NCBI GenBank assembly: GCA_026708185.1
Contig: JAPOVK010000050.1
Span: 80,643-144,642, forward strand
DNA length: 64,000 bases
DNA from: Gammaproteobacteria bacterium
GTDB taxonomy: Bacteria > Pseudomonadota > Gammaproteobacteria > Pseudomonadales > Azotimanducaceae
Direction of reading: 5' to 3'
Below the pieces are notes generated by a model. It saw nothing but the letters and a program-made list of their open reading frames with translations, was not told the DNA's origin and did no database searches. The position numbers and the translations under genes were made by a program. Shown piece by piece: positions 43,649 to 57,194 of the stretch (the first letter of the stretch is position 1; the number at the start of each line of letters is the position of its first letter).

Positions 43649-46021
43649 TTGACTAGGTCCGACGGGAAAAAGCCGGACAATGCGGCGCCGCCGGAGCGCT
43701 TCGCCACCCTCATGGCGGCCATCCGGCGCATCAACGCGAGCCTCGACCTCGACACCGTGCTCCAAGAGGTGGTGGCGAGCGCGCGCGCGCTGACCGGCGC
43801 CCGCAAGGGGGTGATCGTGACCCTCGACGAGGAGGGTGCGCCCAACGCCCCGCTGTTCTCGGGCCTCACCCCGGACGAGGAGCGCCAGCAGCTCGCCTGG
43901 CCCGGCAACGCTGCGCTCCTCGAGCATTTGCGCGCGCTGGCGCGACCGCTGCGCTCGGCCGACTTCCCGGCCTACGTCCGCGACCTGGGCATCGAGTCCC
44001 CGTGGACGATCTCGCGCACCTTCCAGGCCATGCCCATGCGTTATCGGGGCATGGAGGCCGGCAGCTTCTCCCTCTCCGACAAGGCGGACGGCGAAGCCTT
44101 CACCGAAGAGGACGAGGAGGTGCTGTCGCTGTTCGCCGCCCAGGCCGCCTCGGCGATCGCCAACGCGCGCACGCACGACAGCGAACGGCGCGCCCACGCG
44201 AGCGAGCGCCGCGCCCGCGCCGATCTCGAAGCCCTTATCGACACCTCGCCGGTCGGGGTGGTGGTGTTCGACGCGAAGAGCGGCGCGGCGGTGTCGTTCA
44301 ACCGCGAACTACGGCGCATCGCCGAGAGCCTGCGGACGCCGGGCAAGCCGCCTGAGCAGCTCCTGGACGTGCTGTCCTTCCGGCGCGCCGACGGCAGCGA
44401 GGTGTCGCTGCGCGAGTTTCCCGTGGCCGAGTACCTCAAGAGGGGCGAACGGCTGCGCGCCGAGGAGATGGTGCTCTCCGTGCCGGACGGGCGCAGTGTC
44501 AGGGCGCTGATCGACGCCGCGCCGGTCCCCGCCGAGGGGGACGACATCGGCTCGGTCGTGGTGACCGTGCAGGACCTCGCGCCGCTCGACGAGATCGAGC
44601 GGCTGCGCACCGAGTTCCTGGGCCTGGTGAGCCACGAACTGCGCGGGCCGCTGGCCGCCATCAAGGGCTCGGCGACGACGTTGCTGGAGGACGGCGCGGC
44701 GCTGGACCGGGCCGAGATGCGCGAATTCCACCGCCTGATCGCCGAGCAGGCCGACCACATGCGCGGGCTCGTGGGCGACCTGCTGGACGCGGGACACATC
44801 GAGGCGGGCACCCTGTCGGTCTCGCCAGAGCCCTCGGCGGTGGCCGACCTGGTGGAACGCGCCCGCGGCACATTCCTAAGCGGCGGCGCGCGGCACGCCG
44901 TGGTCGTCGACCTGCCGGCGGATCTGCCGCAGGTGATGGCCGACCGGCGGCGCATCGTGCAGGTGTTGAACAACCTGCTCGCCAACGCCGCCTGGCACGC
45001 CCCGGACTCCTCCGCCATCGTGGTCTCGGCGGCGCGCGAGGACGCCCACGTCGCCGTCTCGGTCGCCGACGAGGGCGCGGGGCTCGAGCCGGAGCGGCTC
45101 GCACGCCTGTTCCGCAAGCACGCCGTCCCCGTCGGCACAACGGAGCGCGGGACGCCGCGGCACGGACTGGGCCTCGCGATCTGCAAGGGACTCGTGGAGG
45201 CGCACGGCGGCCGCATCCGCGCCGATAGCGCCGGCGCGGGCCGGGGCACCACGGTGGTGTTCACCGTGCCGGTGGCCGACGACGCCGCCAGGGAGGCGGC
45301 AGGCGTCTCCGCCGCAGCGACCCGGGCCACCGACGCCGCCGAGCCCGCCCGCATCCTCGTGGTGGACGACGACCCGCGCACGCTGCGCCTGCTGCGCGAC
45401 GGCCTCGCGGAGGAGGGCTACGAGCCGGTGGTCACCGGCGACCACACGGAGATCGCGCGCCTCCTCCGGGAACGGCAGCCGGCGCTGGCGGTGCTCGACG
45501 TCGTGCTGCCCGGCGCCGACGCCATCGAGCTGATGCGGCGGATTCCGGCGCTCGCCGACTTGCCGGTCATCCTCATCTCCGGCTACGGCCGCGACCGGAC
45601 CATCGCCCGGGCGCTCGACGCCGGCGCCGCCGACTACGTCGTCAAGCCCTTCTCGCCGACCGAACTCGCGGCCCGGATACGCTCGGCGCTCAGGAAGCGC
45701 GAGCGGCCAGCGCCGTTCGTGCTCGGCGACCTCGAGATAGACTACGACACCCGCCGCGTCACGGTGGCCGGCCGCGCGGCGGACCTCACGGCGACCGAGT
45801 ACGAGCTCCTGCGCATCCTCTCGCTCGACGCCGGCCGGGTGGTGGCCTACCAGACGCTGTTCCGCCGGGTGTGGGGCGAGGATCCGAGCGCTACGCCGAA
45901 CCGGGCGCGGGTGGTCGTGCGGAACCTGCGCAGCAAGCTCGGCGAGGACGCCGAGAGACCGGACTGGATCTTCAACGAGCGCGGCGTCGGCTACCGCATG
46001 CCGGATCCTCGCGAAGAGTAA
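43649..46021 (+). CDS. Hybrid histidine kinase with fused receiver and OmpR-type DNA-binding domain
   Basis: The 790-residue soluble protein starts at TTG 43649, seven bases after AAGGGGG. Domains are GAF (about 15-185), PAS (about 190-310), HisKA with H329 in VSHELRGPL, HATPase (NNLLANAAWHAP; DEGAGLEPERL; GLGLAICKGLVEAHGG), receiver (560-680, D617 in LAVLDVVLPG, Lys in DYVVKPF) and winged helix (695-785, TATEYELLRILSLDAGRVV ... RVVVRNLRSKLG). A sensor, relay and transcription factor in one chain can act as a one-protein signalling system. No membrane segment is present, so the signal is cytoplasmic. It is divergent from the giant adhesin, its most likely target. Confidence 0.92.
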   Translation: MTRSDGKKPDNAAPPERFATLMAAIRRINASLDLDTVLQEVVASARALTGARKGVIVTLDEEGAPNAPLFSGLTPDEERQQLAWPGNAALLEHLRALARPLRSADFPAYVRDLGIESPWTISRTFQAMPMRYRGMEAGSFSLSDKADGEAFTEEDEEVLSLFAAQAASAIANARTHDSERRAHASERRARADLEALIDTSPVGVVVFDAKSGAAVSFNRELRRIAESLRTPGKPPEQLLDVLSFRRADGSEVSLREFPVAEYLKRGERLRAEEMVLSVPDGRSVRALIDAAPVPAEGDDIGSVVVTVQDLAPLDEIERLRTEFLGLVSHELRGPLAAIKGSATTLLEDGAALDRAEMREFHRLIAEQADHMRGLVGDLLDAGHIEAGTLSVSPEPSAVADLVERARGTFLSGGARHAVVVDLPADLPQVMADRRRIVQVLNNLLANAAWHAPDSSAIVVSAAREDAHVAVSVADEGAGLEPERLARLFRKHAVPVGTTERGTPRHGLGLAICKGLVEAHGGRIRADSAGAGRGTTVVFTVPVADDAAREAAGVSAAATRATDAAEPARILVVDDDPRTLRLLRDGLAEEGYEPVVTGDHTEIARLLRERQPALAVLDVVLPGADAIELMRRIPALADLPVILISGYGRDRTIARALDAGAADYVVKPFSPTELAARIRSALRKRERPAPFVLGDLEIDYDTRRVTVAGRAADLTATEYELLRILSLDAGRVVAYQTLFRRVWGEDPSATPNRARVVVRNLRSKLGEDAERPDWIFNERGVGYRMPDPREE

Positions 46022-46200
46022 CGCCGTCGATCCGACGACGGGCCAACGTCACCCGTCTCTGGGGCCCCCGGTCCGATGGTCGATTGCGTCAGGCACTTTG
46101 GCGTCTCGCGAACCGCCGAGGTCGCCTCAACTGCGTTGCAGAAAGGCCCGCCCGGCCGCTGAAATCTCGCACGGGGCACGTGCGGGTCCGAAGGACGCGC

Positions 46201-49851
<3,651 letters not shown>

Positions 49852-49932
49852 GTGGTGCGCATGGCTTGCCCCGACGGGCGAATTCTAGGGGCCACCGGGG
49901 CGTTTGGGGTTGCGCGCCTTGTCCTGCAGTGA

Positions 49933-49945
49933 TGAACGTCGTTCA
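49933..49945. promoter_or_regulatory. MetR box upstream of metH
   Basis: TGAACGTCGTTCA fits the published MetR operator TGAA-NN-T-NN-TTCA exactly and sits in a longer 15-base palindrome (49932-49946). MetR, a LysR-type activator that senses homocysteine, controls metH and metE in enteric bacteria. Its position 82 bases before the metH start suits an activator site. No metR gene is in the window. Confidence 0.65.
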
Positions 49946-49964
49946 TAACGTAGCCGCTGCGGCC

Positions 49965-51233
49965 TCAATCCCGCTCAACCCCCGGCGCTCTGTAGGGCTC
50001 CGCGCGGAACACCGGTGCAAGGGACTGCGGCTCGAGGAAGATCCTCTCCTTGAGCTCGATGCCGGGCCAGAGGGCCTCCACGAAGGCGGCGGCCTGCACC
50101 AGGGTGGCGAGATTGCGCAGCCGCTGATAGCTCAGCACGCGGACGTCGTCGAAATCGAACCTGTGCTTGATTGCGCGGTTGGTGTTGACCGCGTGGCCGT
50201 ACTGCAGAAAGGAAAGCACGAGTCGCCACAGCACGGCCCGGTTCCGGCGCAAGGGCTGGTTCGTGAGCAGGTACGACGTGGGTTGCTCGGCCTGTGCCGC
50301 CAGCCCGGACTCGATGGTCAGCAGCCACAACGGTTGTTCGTGCCGCGTTGGTAGCGCCACGGGAGCCGCACCAAATTGCAGGAAAACGCTCTCCTCGTGA
50401 TCCTCCTGGGTTTTGTAGATCGTGGTGCCGTAAGGTTTGGTGCACCCGCTGCCGATGCTGCCCGCATCGCTTAGGCGACGTCGGTGCAGCAACGGCTGTT
50501 CAGGGGCAACCCGGAGGACGTAGTCATACGGCTCGTCTGCCAAGGCGTCCGGCAGGTCGCTGTCCGCTGTCGCGTTGGCGTGGAAGACACCGCGTCCTTC
50601 GCAAGCCGCCGCGACGGTTCGGATGAGTCGAACGATCTCGTCCGTGCGACTCAAGGAACCGGGTGCCTGAGTCGACCACAGTGTCTGGCCGACGGGCGTG
50701 AAGACGAGCTCGTTCCAGGCGCTGACACGGTGCGTCTGTTCCTTCGGGTCGGCTGGCATGTCGCGCGCAGCTTGGGCGAGCGCTGGCATGGGACCGCCGC
50801 GCATATCCCAACCGACGATTTCGCAGACGCTGTAGCCCTTGCGTCGACCGTGCGTATCAGCAGCCGTGGCCGGGGCTAGGTACTGCATCTTGCGCGCATA
50901 CGGCTTGACGATGTCGAAGCTGTCCACCACGAGTAGGGCGTCGGCGTCGATCAGCTCAGCGGCCGCTTTGAGCAGGTTGCCGGCGACCACCCGACCGACC
51001 TCGGCGTTGCCGAGGTTGCGACTGAGGCGCTTGTGCGTCGAGTGTTCCGGAATCGGCTCGTCCAGTGCCCGTGCGACCTCGGTCAGGCGCACCGAGCCGG
51101 ACAGGAGCAGGCCGCTCAGCATGTCGGCGACGAACCGCGAGTGCACTTTGCCGAGTCCCGTGCTGAACCGGGAAGCTAGCGCCCTGGCCTTGCTTCGGAC
51201 CAGATCGATATCGGGGTCAACGGGGCCGACCAT
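49965..51233 (-). mobile_element. IS4-type DDE transposase gene
   Basis: The 422-residue protein starts at MVGPVDPD (another ATG lies five codons earlier). It has the N-terminal helical DNA-binding part (SVRLTEVARALDEPIPEHSTHKRL split), first catalytic Asp in LLVVDSFDIVKPYARKM, the second Asp region near HANATADSDLPDALADEP, and the C-terminal block SFLQYGHAVNTNRAIKHRFDFDDVRV containing the final acidic residues. The frame is intact. It separates metH from the aldo/keto reductase gene. I could not find convincing terminal inverted repeats, so element limits are not given. Confidence 0.82.
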
Positions 51234-51269
51234 CGGCTTTCCTCTCAAGCTCGGTGTGAACCCGCCCGC

Positions 51270-52271
51270 TCAGACCGGATCGCCCAAGGCGACTAGGTCG
51301 TCCCGCATGCGCTGGATTTCGTTGGCATCGAGTTCGAGGGCTCCCGCGCCCGCATTCTCAATGCCCTGTTCAACGGATCGGATACCGCAGAGCACGTGAG
51401 TCGCTCCGGGTTGGGACGCGGTCCACGCGATCGTCAGTTGTGCGAACGTACAGTCGTACTTCTCGGTCAAGTCAGCCCAGCCGGCAAACATGTCGAGCAG
51501 GCGCTGCCGGTTCTCGCGCTTGAACCAAGGAAGCCATGCGTCGGCGGTATTGCGGAAGTCACCATCCCGGAACACCCGGTCCAGTCCAACCTTGCCGGTA
51601 AGCAGACCTTGTTCGAGCGACCAATAGGTCAACGTTGCGATGTTGTTCGCAGCACAGTACGGCAGGATGTCTGCTTCGCGGTCACGAAGGATCATGCTGT
51701 AGCGAAACTGGTCGCTGGCAAGATCGCCGGCCTCGCGGTACGCCTTGAGTTGGTCGAGCGACACGTTGGATACGCCGATCGCGCGGATCTTCCCCTGCGC
51801 TTTCAGATCCGTGAGACAGTCCATGGTCTCCGGAATGGGCGTGTCCTCGGGTGGCATGGCCGGCTTGTGGCATTGCAGCAGATCGATCGTGTCCACGCCG
51901 AGTCGCCCGAGGCTGTTTTCGACTTCAATGGTGATCGTATCCGGACGCAGGCTGACATGGTTCACCTTGCCGTCTTTCACACCATTGTACGAGCCCCTTT
52001 CGTCCTCCCACCAGACGCCGCACTTCGTGGCAACAACGACTCGGTCGCGCCGCCCCTTGATGGCCTCGCCGACAACCTCCTCGCTGTGACCCCAACCGTA
52101 GGATGGAGCAGTGTCGATGAGGGTGACGCCGCGGTCGATGGCGGCTTGGATGGCCTTGACGTATTCGCTGTCGTCTAGGGCTGCAGACGCACCGCCGCCG
52201 CCAATCGCCGCTGTGCCGAGCCCGACGATTGAGGCTTCGATTCCTGATTTTCCCAAGGGCCTGTGCCGCAT
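51270..52271 (-). CDS. Aldo/keto reductase
   Basis: The 333-residue TIM-barrel enzyme starts at ATG 52271 (MRHRPLGKSG). It has LIDTAPSYGWGHSEEVVGEAI (catalytic Asp and Tyr), VVVATKCG (Lys), DTIDLLQCHKPAMP (His) and the NADPH-binding end VLCGIRSVEQGIENAGA. It resembles the D-threo-aldose/L-galactose dehydrogenase type in layout. It is divergent from the SDR gene with 79 bases between starts; the reactions may belong together. Confidence 0.92.
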   Translation of the reverse strand: MRHRPLGKSGIEASIVGLGTAAIGGGGASAALDDSEYVKAIQAAIDRGVTLIDTAPSYGWGHSEEVVGEAIKGRRDRVVVATKCGVWWEDERGSYNGVKDGKVNHVSLRPDTITIEVENSLGRLGVDTIDLLQCHKPAMPPEDTPIPETMDCLTDLKAQGKIRAIGVSNVSLDQLKAYREAGDLASDQFRYSMILRDREADILPYCAANNIATLTYWSLEQGLLTGKVGLDRVFRDGDFRNTADAWLPWFKRENRQRLLDMFAGWADLTEKYDCTFAQLTIAWTASQPGATHVLCGIRSVEQGIENAGAGALELDANEIQRMRDDLVALGDPV

Positions 52272-52350
52272 CAGCCTCTCACTTGTCGTATTTTGTTTCC
52301 TCCAACACCACGGGCACTGTCGCGCGGTGCCACGGACACAAGGAGTCGCC

Positions 52351-53127
52351 ATGTCGGATTTCAGCTTAACGGGCAAGACCGCGATCGTCACCGGGGGTGC
52401 GGGTGGGCTCGGCCGTTCCATGGTGGCCGCTTACGCAGAGGCCGGGGCCAACGTCGTCGTGGCGAGCCGGAATCGGGAGAACATCGAGCGGGTAGCCGCC
52501 GAGATCAACGCCAAGGGTCAATGCGCCCTGGCGATTCCGGTGGACGTGACGCAAGCGGACGCGGTGGACGAACTGGTCCAGCGCACGGTGGACGCCTTCG
52601 GGGCCCTGGACGTCATCGTCAACAACGCTGGCCGTTGGGGCCGAAGTCACGTGCCGGAAGACACGCCGCTCGACGAGTGGCGCACCGTGGTCGAGCAGAA
52701 CCTCACCGGGGTCTTCATTCCGTGCATCGCCGCCGGCAAGCAGATGATCTCCCAGCAGCGCGGCAAGATCATCAACATCTCATCCACGGCGGGCAGCAAG
52801 GGCAACCCCGGACAGCTCCACTACTCGGCGGCGAAGGCGGGCGTCATCAGCCTGACGAACAACCTGGCGATGATGTGGGCGAAGCACAACATCAACGTCA
52901 ACTGCATCCTCCCCGGGCTGACCGCCACCGATGAGCTCAAGGGCTACGGCATCATCCCGTCGTCTGTCGACGAAGACGGCAATGCCGTTCCACGGTTGGA
53001 TCTGCCGCCGAATCCCGAGGACGTGGCGGACCTCGCATTGTTCCTGGCATCACCCGCTTCCGATGCGCTGACCGGCGAGAACTATCCGATTCGAACCTGG
53101 ATGAAATCGGAGCGGTTCTGGAAGTGA
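52351..53127 (+). CDS. Short-chain dehydrogenase/reductase (SDR)
   Basis: The 258-residue enzyme starts at ATG 52351 behind AGGAG. It has TGGAGGLG, an Arg after strand 2 (VVVASRNREN, favouring NADP), NNAGRWGR, catalytic Ser and YSAAK, and the C-terminal SPASDALTGENYPI region normal for classical SDRs. It resembles gluconate/keto-acyl reductase types. It converges on the PEP-utilising enzyme gene. Confidence 0.93.
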   Translation: MSDFSLTGKTAIVTGGAGGLGRSMVAAYAEAGANVVVASRNRENIERVAAEINAKGQCALAIPVDVTQADAVDELVQRTVDAFGALDVIVNNAGRWGRSHVPEDTPLDEWRTVVEQNLTGVFIPCIAAGKQMISQQRGKIINISSTAGSKGNPGQLHYSAAKAGVISLTNNLAMMWAKHNINVNCILPGLTATDELKGYGIIPSSVDEDGNAVPRLDLPPNPEDVADLALFLASPASDALTGENYPIRTWMKSERFWK

Positions 53128-53136
53128 CCAGCCTGA

Positions 53137-55956
53137 TCAGTCGTGGATCACGACGGTCCCCGCATCGCCGTCGATCGTCAAGGTCTGGCCATGCTCGATG
53201 CGGACGGTGCCGTTGCCGACGCCCAGCACGGCCGGAATGCCGTACTCCCGTGCCACGATCGAGCCGTGGGCCAGGATGCTCCCCATATCGGTGACGAGTC
53301 CCGCGGCGTGGGCGAAGAGCTGAGTCCAGGCGGGCGTCGTCAACGGACTCACCAGGATGGAGCCTGGTGCCATCTTGTCGAACTCGGCAGGGCCCAGGAT
53401 CACGCTTGCCGGTGCCGTGACGCGTCCCGAACTCACCGGGAAGCCGCGCATCGTGGCGCTCGACTCGTCGTTCTTGATCTGCGTCTCCTTGAAGGCGATG
53501 CCTTTGATTTGGCTCGCTTCTTCAGGAACCGTGCCCGGGGGGTGGTGACGCTTGCGGGCCTCGCGCAATTCCCGGCGCTCCGCGGCCAACTCGCCGAGGT
53601 TGGTCAAGGCTGCTCCCCGTGCCCGCGCCTCGATCGCGCGGTTCAGCTCTTCGGTGACCAGGAAGTAGACGTCGTCCGGCCGCTTGAACGTGCCGGCGGC
53701 CACCATCCGGCTGCCGAGCTCGGCGGCCATCGGGCGCAGGACGCTCCAGGTGTAGCCGAAGTGGAACGCGACCGCCTCGCGGATGTGGTTGTACCGCCGG
53801 GCCAGCCAAAGACGGAAGCGGAACTGCCAATAGGGCAGTCCATCGAGCAGTTCAGAAATGGCCGCGAACTTCTCCTCGCGAACGTTCGCCGCGCGCACCT
53901 CCTGATCCTTGGGGTCGTAGTCCTCGTCGCCGACCATGGCCTTCAACGTGGCCAACAGCGCCGATGGATCCTCGACCTGGGTCGGCTCGATGAAATCCAT
54001 GCTGTAGCCTTGGTGGCCGTACGCCGATAGGTACTCGTCGATGGCGTCGAGCACCTCGCGGCTGTCGTTGCGCGCCTTCAGAGCGTCCATGAGGAACTTG
54101 GCCGGGGTGACGATGACCAAGGTCGCAAGATCGGTGTTCGTACGCACGAGTTGCGCGATCTCGAACAGGTCGGCGTTGGCCTGCATGGTCTTGGACTCGA
54201 TGCCCGACAGGAACTGGCCGCTGATGAAGTGATGGTCGGGCAGGCTTTCGCGCAGGAAGCACTGGAACTGGTCGTCGGTGGACTTCGCGACGCCGAAGGT
54301 GTGGCTGGAATTGCTGGACCAGTAGTAGCCCTCCTCGATCGCCATCTCGCGGATGCCGTCGAGTAGCTCGGCGTCGGAGGCCAGGGCCGGGTCGACCCTC
54401 GCCCACTTGTCGCGGGTCGCGACGAGGCGGGGCCGGGTGACGTCGTGCCACTCCTTGAGTTGCCGGTCGTTGATGGCCGTGTTGTTGAATGCCGTATACG
54501 TCGGGTTGTCGCTCTCCGGCATCGTGACGGCGTGGGCGAGATCCTCGCGGTCTTCGGCCGCCATCCACGCTCGGAACGCCGCGCGGTCGTCATCGGGCAA
54601 CTGCTCCGCGAAGAACTCGACGTCGCGCTCCGCCTGCTCGCGCTGTCGTGCCTTGTGCTTGGCCAAGGACGCCTGGAGTTCGCGTTCCCGCGCCTTCATC
54701 GCCGCCTCGTATTCGGCCTTGTCGAGTTCGGCCTCGCCGACGGCTTTCGGCTTCTCGTCGCCCTTAGGAAAAAGCTGGGGCCAGTCGAAGCGCTGATAGG
54801 CATAGCCGTTGAGGGTTACGAACACCGGGCCACCGCCGACCATCACGCTCTTGGGGCGCGAGGACTCGAGGCCCTCGGTGAGGTAGAGCTCTTCGAACAG
54901 CGGACAGATGGGATCGGGCATGTTCTCAACGATCTGGCGGCGGCTCAGGTACTTCGCCGGCGGCCTCGGAATCCACTCGAGTTCGATCGGCTGCACGGGG
55001 AGGTTGGTGATCGGCCGCGACTGCAGCACGTGCAACCGGTCGTCCGAGAAAGCCCATTCGATGTCCTGGGGCACGCCGCCGAACAGATCCTCGATGCGCA
55101 GCGCCGTCTCGGCGAGTCGGGTCAACATGCTCTCCGACAGGGACGATCGCTGACGCGCGCTTTCGCCGACGTCTTCGAGGCGAACGCCCAGGTCACCGTC
55201 GGCGACGATCTGTTGCTCCTTGGGACCGATCAGGGTCTCCTTGGCCGCCAAGGTGGCTCTGTCCACCACGTAGGTGTCCGGCGTCACCTGGCCGCCGACG
55301 ACGGCCTCGCCGAGCCCGAAGCTGGCATTCACGACCATCTCGCCACGCTCGCCCGTCGCGGGATTGGCAGTAAACAGGATGCCGGAGACCTCCGACGGCA
55401 CCATGATCTGGACCACGACGGCCATGGCCACGGCATCGGGATCGATACCGTTCTGATGCCGGTAGCTGATGGCCTGGGTCGTCCAAAGCGATGCCCAGCA
55501 ATTCTTCACCGCCCGCACCACGGCATCGGCACCGCGTACGTTCAGGAACGTCTCCTGCTGGCCGGCGAACGACAGTCCGGGGAGGTCCTCGGCGTTCGCC
55601 GATGAGCGAACCGCGACCGCGGGTTGACCCGGTAGGGCGTCGTAAGCCGCACGAATCTCGCCGACGAGCGAGTCGCTCAAGGGGCACCCAGCGAACAGTG
55701 CGGCTATGGACTCCGCAGCCCCGTCGAACCCCGGTGCGCCGTTCTTGGGCACGGGACGGGCCAGCTCGAGAATGCGCGGCTGCAGGCTGTTCTCGTCCAC
55801 GAACCGGCGATAGGCGTCCGCCGTGACGTGGAACCCATCGGGGACTGCGAACCCGGCGTTGGCCAGAAGCGCGAGCGACTGGCCTTTGCCGCCCACGCGC
55901 TCGAGGGCGTTGTTGCTCGTGTCGAGAGAGGTGATGAAACCAGTCATCGCATCCAA
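53137..55956 (-). CDS. PEP-synthase/rifampin-phosphotransferase-like enzyme (PPDK_N and PEP-mobile domains)
   Basis: The 939-residue protein has an N-terminal ATP-grasp domain (VGGKGQSLALLANAGFAVPDGF; VRSSANAEDLPGLSFAGQQETFL split; VLQSRPI near 335), a long middle region with coiled coil (about 430-480, KxxREREL and KARQREQAERD), and the C-terminal swivelling domain with VTDMGSILAHGSIVAREYGIPAV, where H897 is the phosphocarrier. The domain order and middle insertion match rifampin phosphotransferases and related uncharacterised dikinases better than true PEP synthase, which has a C-terminal PEP barrel absent here. The phosphate acceptor is unknown. Confidence 0.85.
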   Translation of the reverse strand: MDAMTGFITSLDTSNNALERVGGKGQSLALLANAGFAVPDGFHVTADAYRRFVDENSLQPRILELARPVPKNGAPGFDGAAESIAALFAGCPLSDSLVGEIRAAYDALPGQPAVAVRSSANAEDLPGLSFAGQQETFLNVRGADAVVRAVKNCWASLWTTQAISYRHQNGIDPDAVAMAVVVQIMVPSEVSGILFTANPATGERGEMVVNASFGLGEAVVGGQVTPDTYVVDRATLAAKETLIGPKEQQIVADGDLGVRLEDVGESARQRSSLSESMLTRLAETALRIEDLFGGVPQDIEWAFSDDRLHVLQSRPITNLPVQPIELEWIPRPPAKYLSRRQIVENMPDPICPLFEELYLTEGLESSRPKSVMVGGGPVFVTLNGYAYQRFDWPQLFPKGDEKPKAVGEAELDKAEYEAAMKARERELQASLAKHKARQREQAERDVEFFAEQLPDDDRAAFRAWMAAEDREDLAHAVTMPESDNPTYTAFNNTAINDRQLKEWHDVTRPRLVATRDKWARVDPALASDAELLDGIREMAIEEGYYWSSNSSHTFGVAKSTDDQFQCFLRESLPDHHFISGQFLSGIESKTMQANADLFEIAQLVRTNTDLATLVIVTPAKFLMDALKARNDSREVLDAIDEYLSAYGHQGYSMDFIEPTQVEDPSALLATLKAMVGDEDYDPKDQEVRAANVREEKFAAISELLDGLPYWQFRFRLWLARRYNHIREAVAFHFGYTWSVLRPMAAELGSRMVAAGTFKRPDDVYFLVTEELNRAIEARARGAALTNLGELAAERRELREARKRHHPPGTVPEEASQIKGIAFKETQIKNDESSATMRGFPVSSGRVTAPASVILGPAEFDKMAPGSILVSPLTTPAWTQLFAHAAGLVTDMGSILAHGSIVAREYGIPAVLGVGNGTVRIEHGQTLTIDGDAGTVVIHD

Positions 55957-56108
55957 GGCAGCTTACGTCGAAGCGACGCATTTTAGCGGACGGGCCAAGC
56001 GGCTCCGTGTGCCACGGTTCGCCCGGGCCGGCTGACTTCACCCAATCCTTGGCCTGCCGTTCAGCACAGCCGGGTACACTGGTGGGTTCATATGCAACGG
56101 GCGAGAAA

Positions 56109-57170
56109 ATGACGGAAGCGATCAATCGCAGGGTGGCGCTGCGCCGCGTGCCGGCCGGAATGCCCACGGCCGAGGACTTCGAGACGGTGGCCGAACCGAT
56201 TCGCTCGCTTGGCGCGGGCGAGATGTTGTTACGCACCCGGTGGCTGAGTCTCGACCCTTACATGCGCTCCGTGTTCATGAACACCGCGGCGAATGTCGGC
56301 AAAACAATCATTGGCGGCACGGTCTCGGAGGTTCTCGAGAGCCGTGCCGAGGACTGGGCGCCCGGCGATCTCGTGCTGGGCTACTACGGATGGCAGGAGT
56401 ACAGCATCGGCACGGCTGGCGATAGGCAGTGGAACAACCCGGCCATGCCGATTGAGAAGTGGGACGGCTCGCTCGGCCCGGCGTCGACCGCGGTTGGCGT
56501 ACTGGGCATGACGGGCTACACGGCCTACCAGGGGTTGCTCAACGTCGCCAAGGTGCGCGCTGGCGAGACCGTGGTCGTGAGCGCGGCCAGTGGCGCGGTC
56601 GGGCAAGTCGTGGGCCAGTTGGCAAAGATCCACGGCGCGCGTGCGGTCGGCGTGGCTGGAGGGCCGGCGAAGTGTGCCTGGTGCGTCGACGAGGTCGGCT
56701 TCGATGCGTGCGTTGACTACAAGGCTCCGACGTTCACGCAGGACTTGCGCGAGGCCACGCCGGACGGGGTCGACATTTACTTCGAGAATGTCGGCGGCGA
56801 CGTCTTGGAAGCGGTGATACCGCTACTCAACACGGGGTGCCGCGTGCCGATCTGCGGCTACATCGCGCACTACAACGAGACCGCCGGCGAACGGCGCCCC
56901 ACGCCGCTTGAACGCTTGCGGGCGCAAGGTCTGCCGGTCCTTAAGCCCGGCGCCGACGACGCTGCCGGCGGTTTCCGGTTCTTCGGCTTCTCTGAGCTGG
57001 CGGGCACGCAGCCGGCGGCCCAAGAGGCGTTGGCCGCGATGTCCGAGTGGATCGCCGCCGGCACCTTGAAGTACCGCGAGAGCATCACGGACGGCATCGA
57101 AAGCAGCGTAGGTGCCTTCATCGGCATGCTCCAAGGCGACAATTTCGGCAAGACGATCGTGCGCTTATGA
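56109..57170 (+). CDS. NADP-dependent medium-chain oxidoreductase (prostaglandin/2-alkenal reductase-like)
   Basis: The 353-residue protein starts at ATG 56109 (MTEAINRRVALRR). Blocks LSLDPYMRSVFM, GDLVLGYYGWQEYSI, GMTGYTAYQGLL, SAASGAVGQVVGQLAK and FENVGGDVLEAVIPLL are typical of zinc-free MDR enzymes that reduce the double bond of unsaturated aldehydes and ketones. The Rossmann loop is AASGAVG. Length is usual (about 340). It is divergent from the dikinase-like gene. Confidence 0.93.
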   Translation: MTEAINRRVALRRVPAGMPTAEDFETVAEPIRSLGAGEMLLRTRWLSLDPYMRSVFMNTAANVGKTIIGGTVSEVLESRAEDWAPGDLVLGYYGWQEYSIGTAGDRQWNNPAMPIEKWDGSLGPASTAVGVLGMTGYTAYQGLLNVAKVRAGETVVVSAASGAVGQVVGQLAKIHGARAVGVAGGPAKCAWCVDEVGFDACVDYKAPTFTQDLREATPDGVDIYFENVGGDVLEAVIPLLNTGCRVPICGYIAHYNETAGERRPTPLERLRAQGLPVLKPGADDAAGGFRFFGFSELAGTQPAAQEALAAMSEWIAAGTLKYRESITDGIESSVGAFIGMLQGDNFGKTIVRL

Positions 57171-57194
57171 CGTGAGCCCTCAGCCGGGGAGCGC

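Noticed and set aside
49852..51275. Terminal inverted repeats of the IS4-type element
   Set aside because: I compared the flanks by eye and found no convincing matching ends, so no element limits were assigned.
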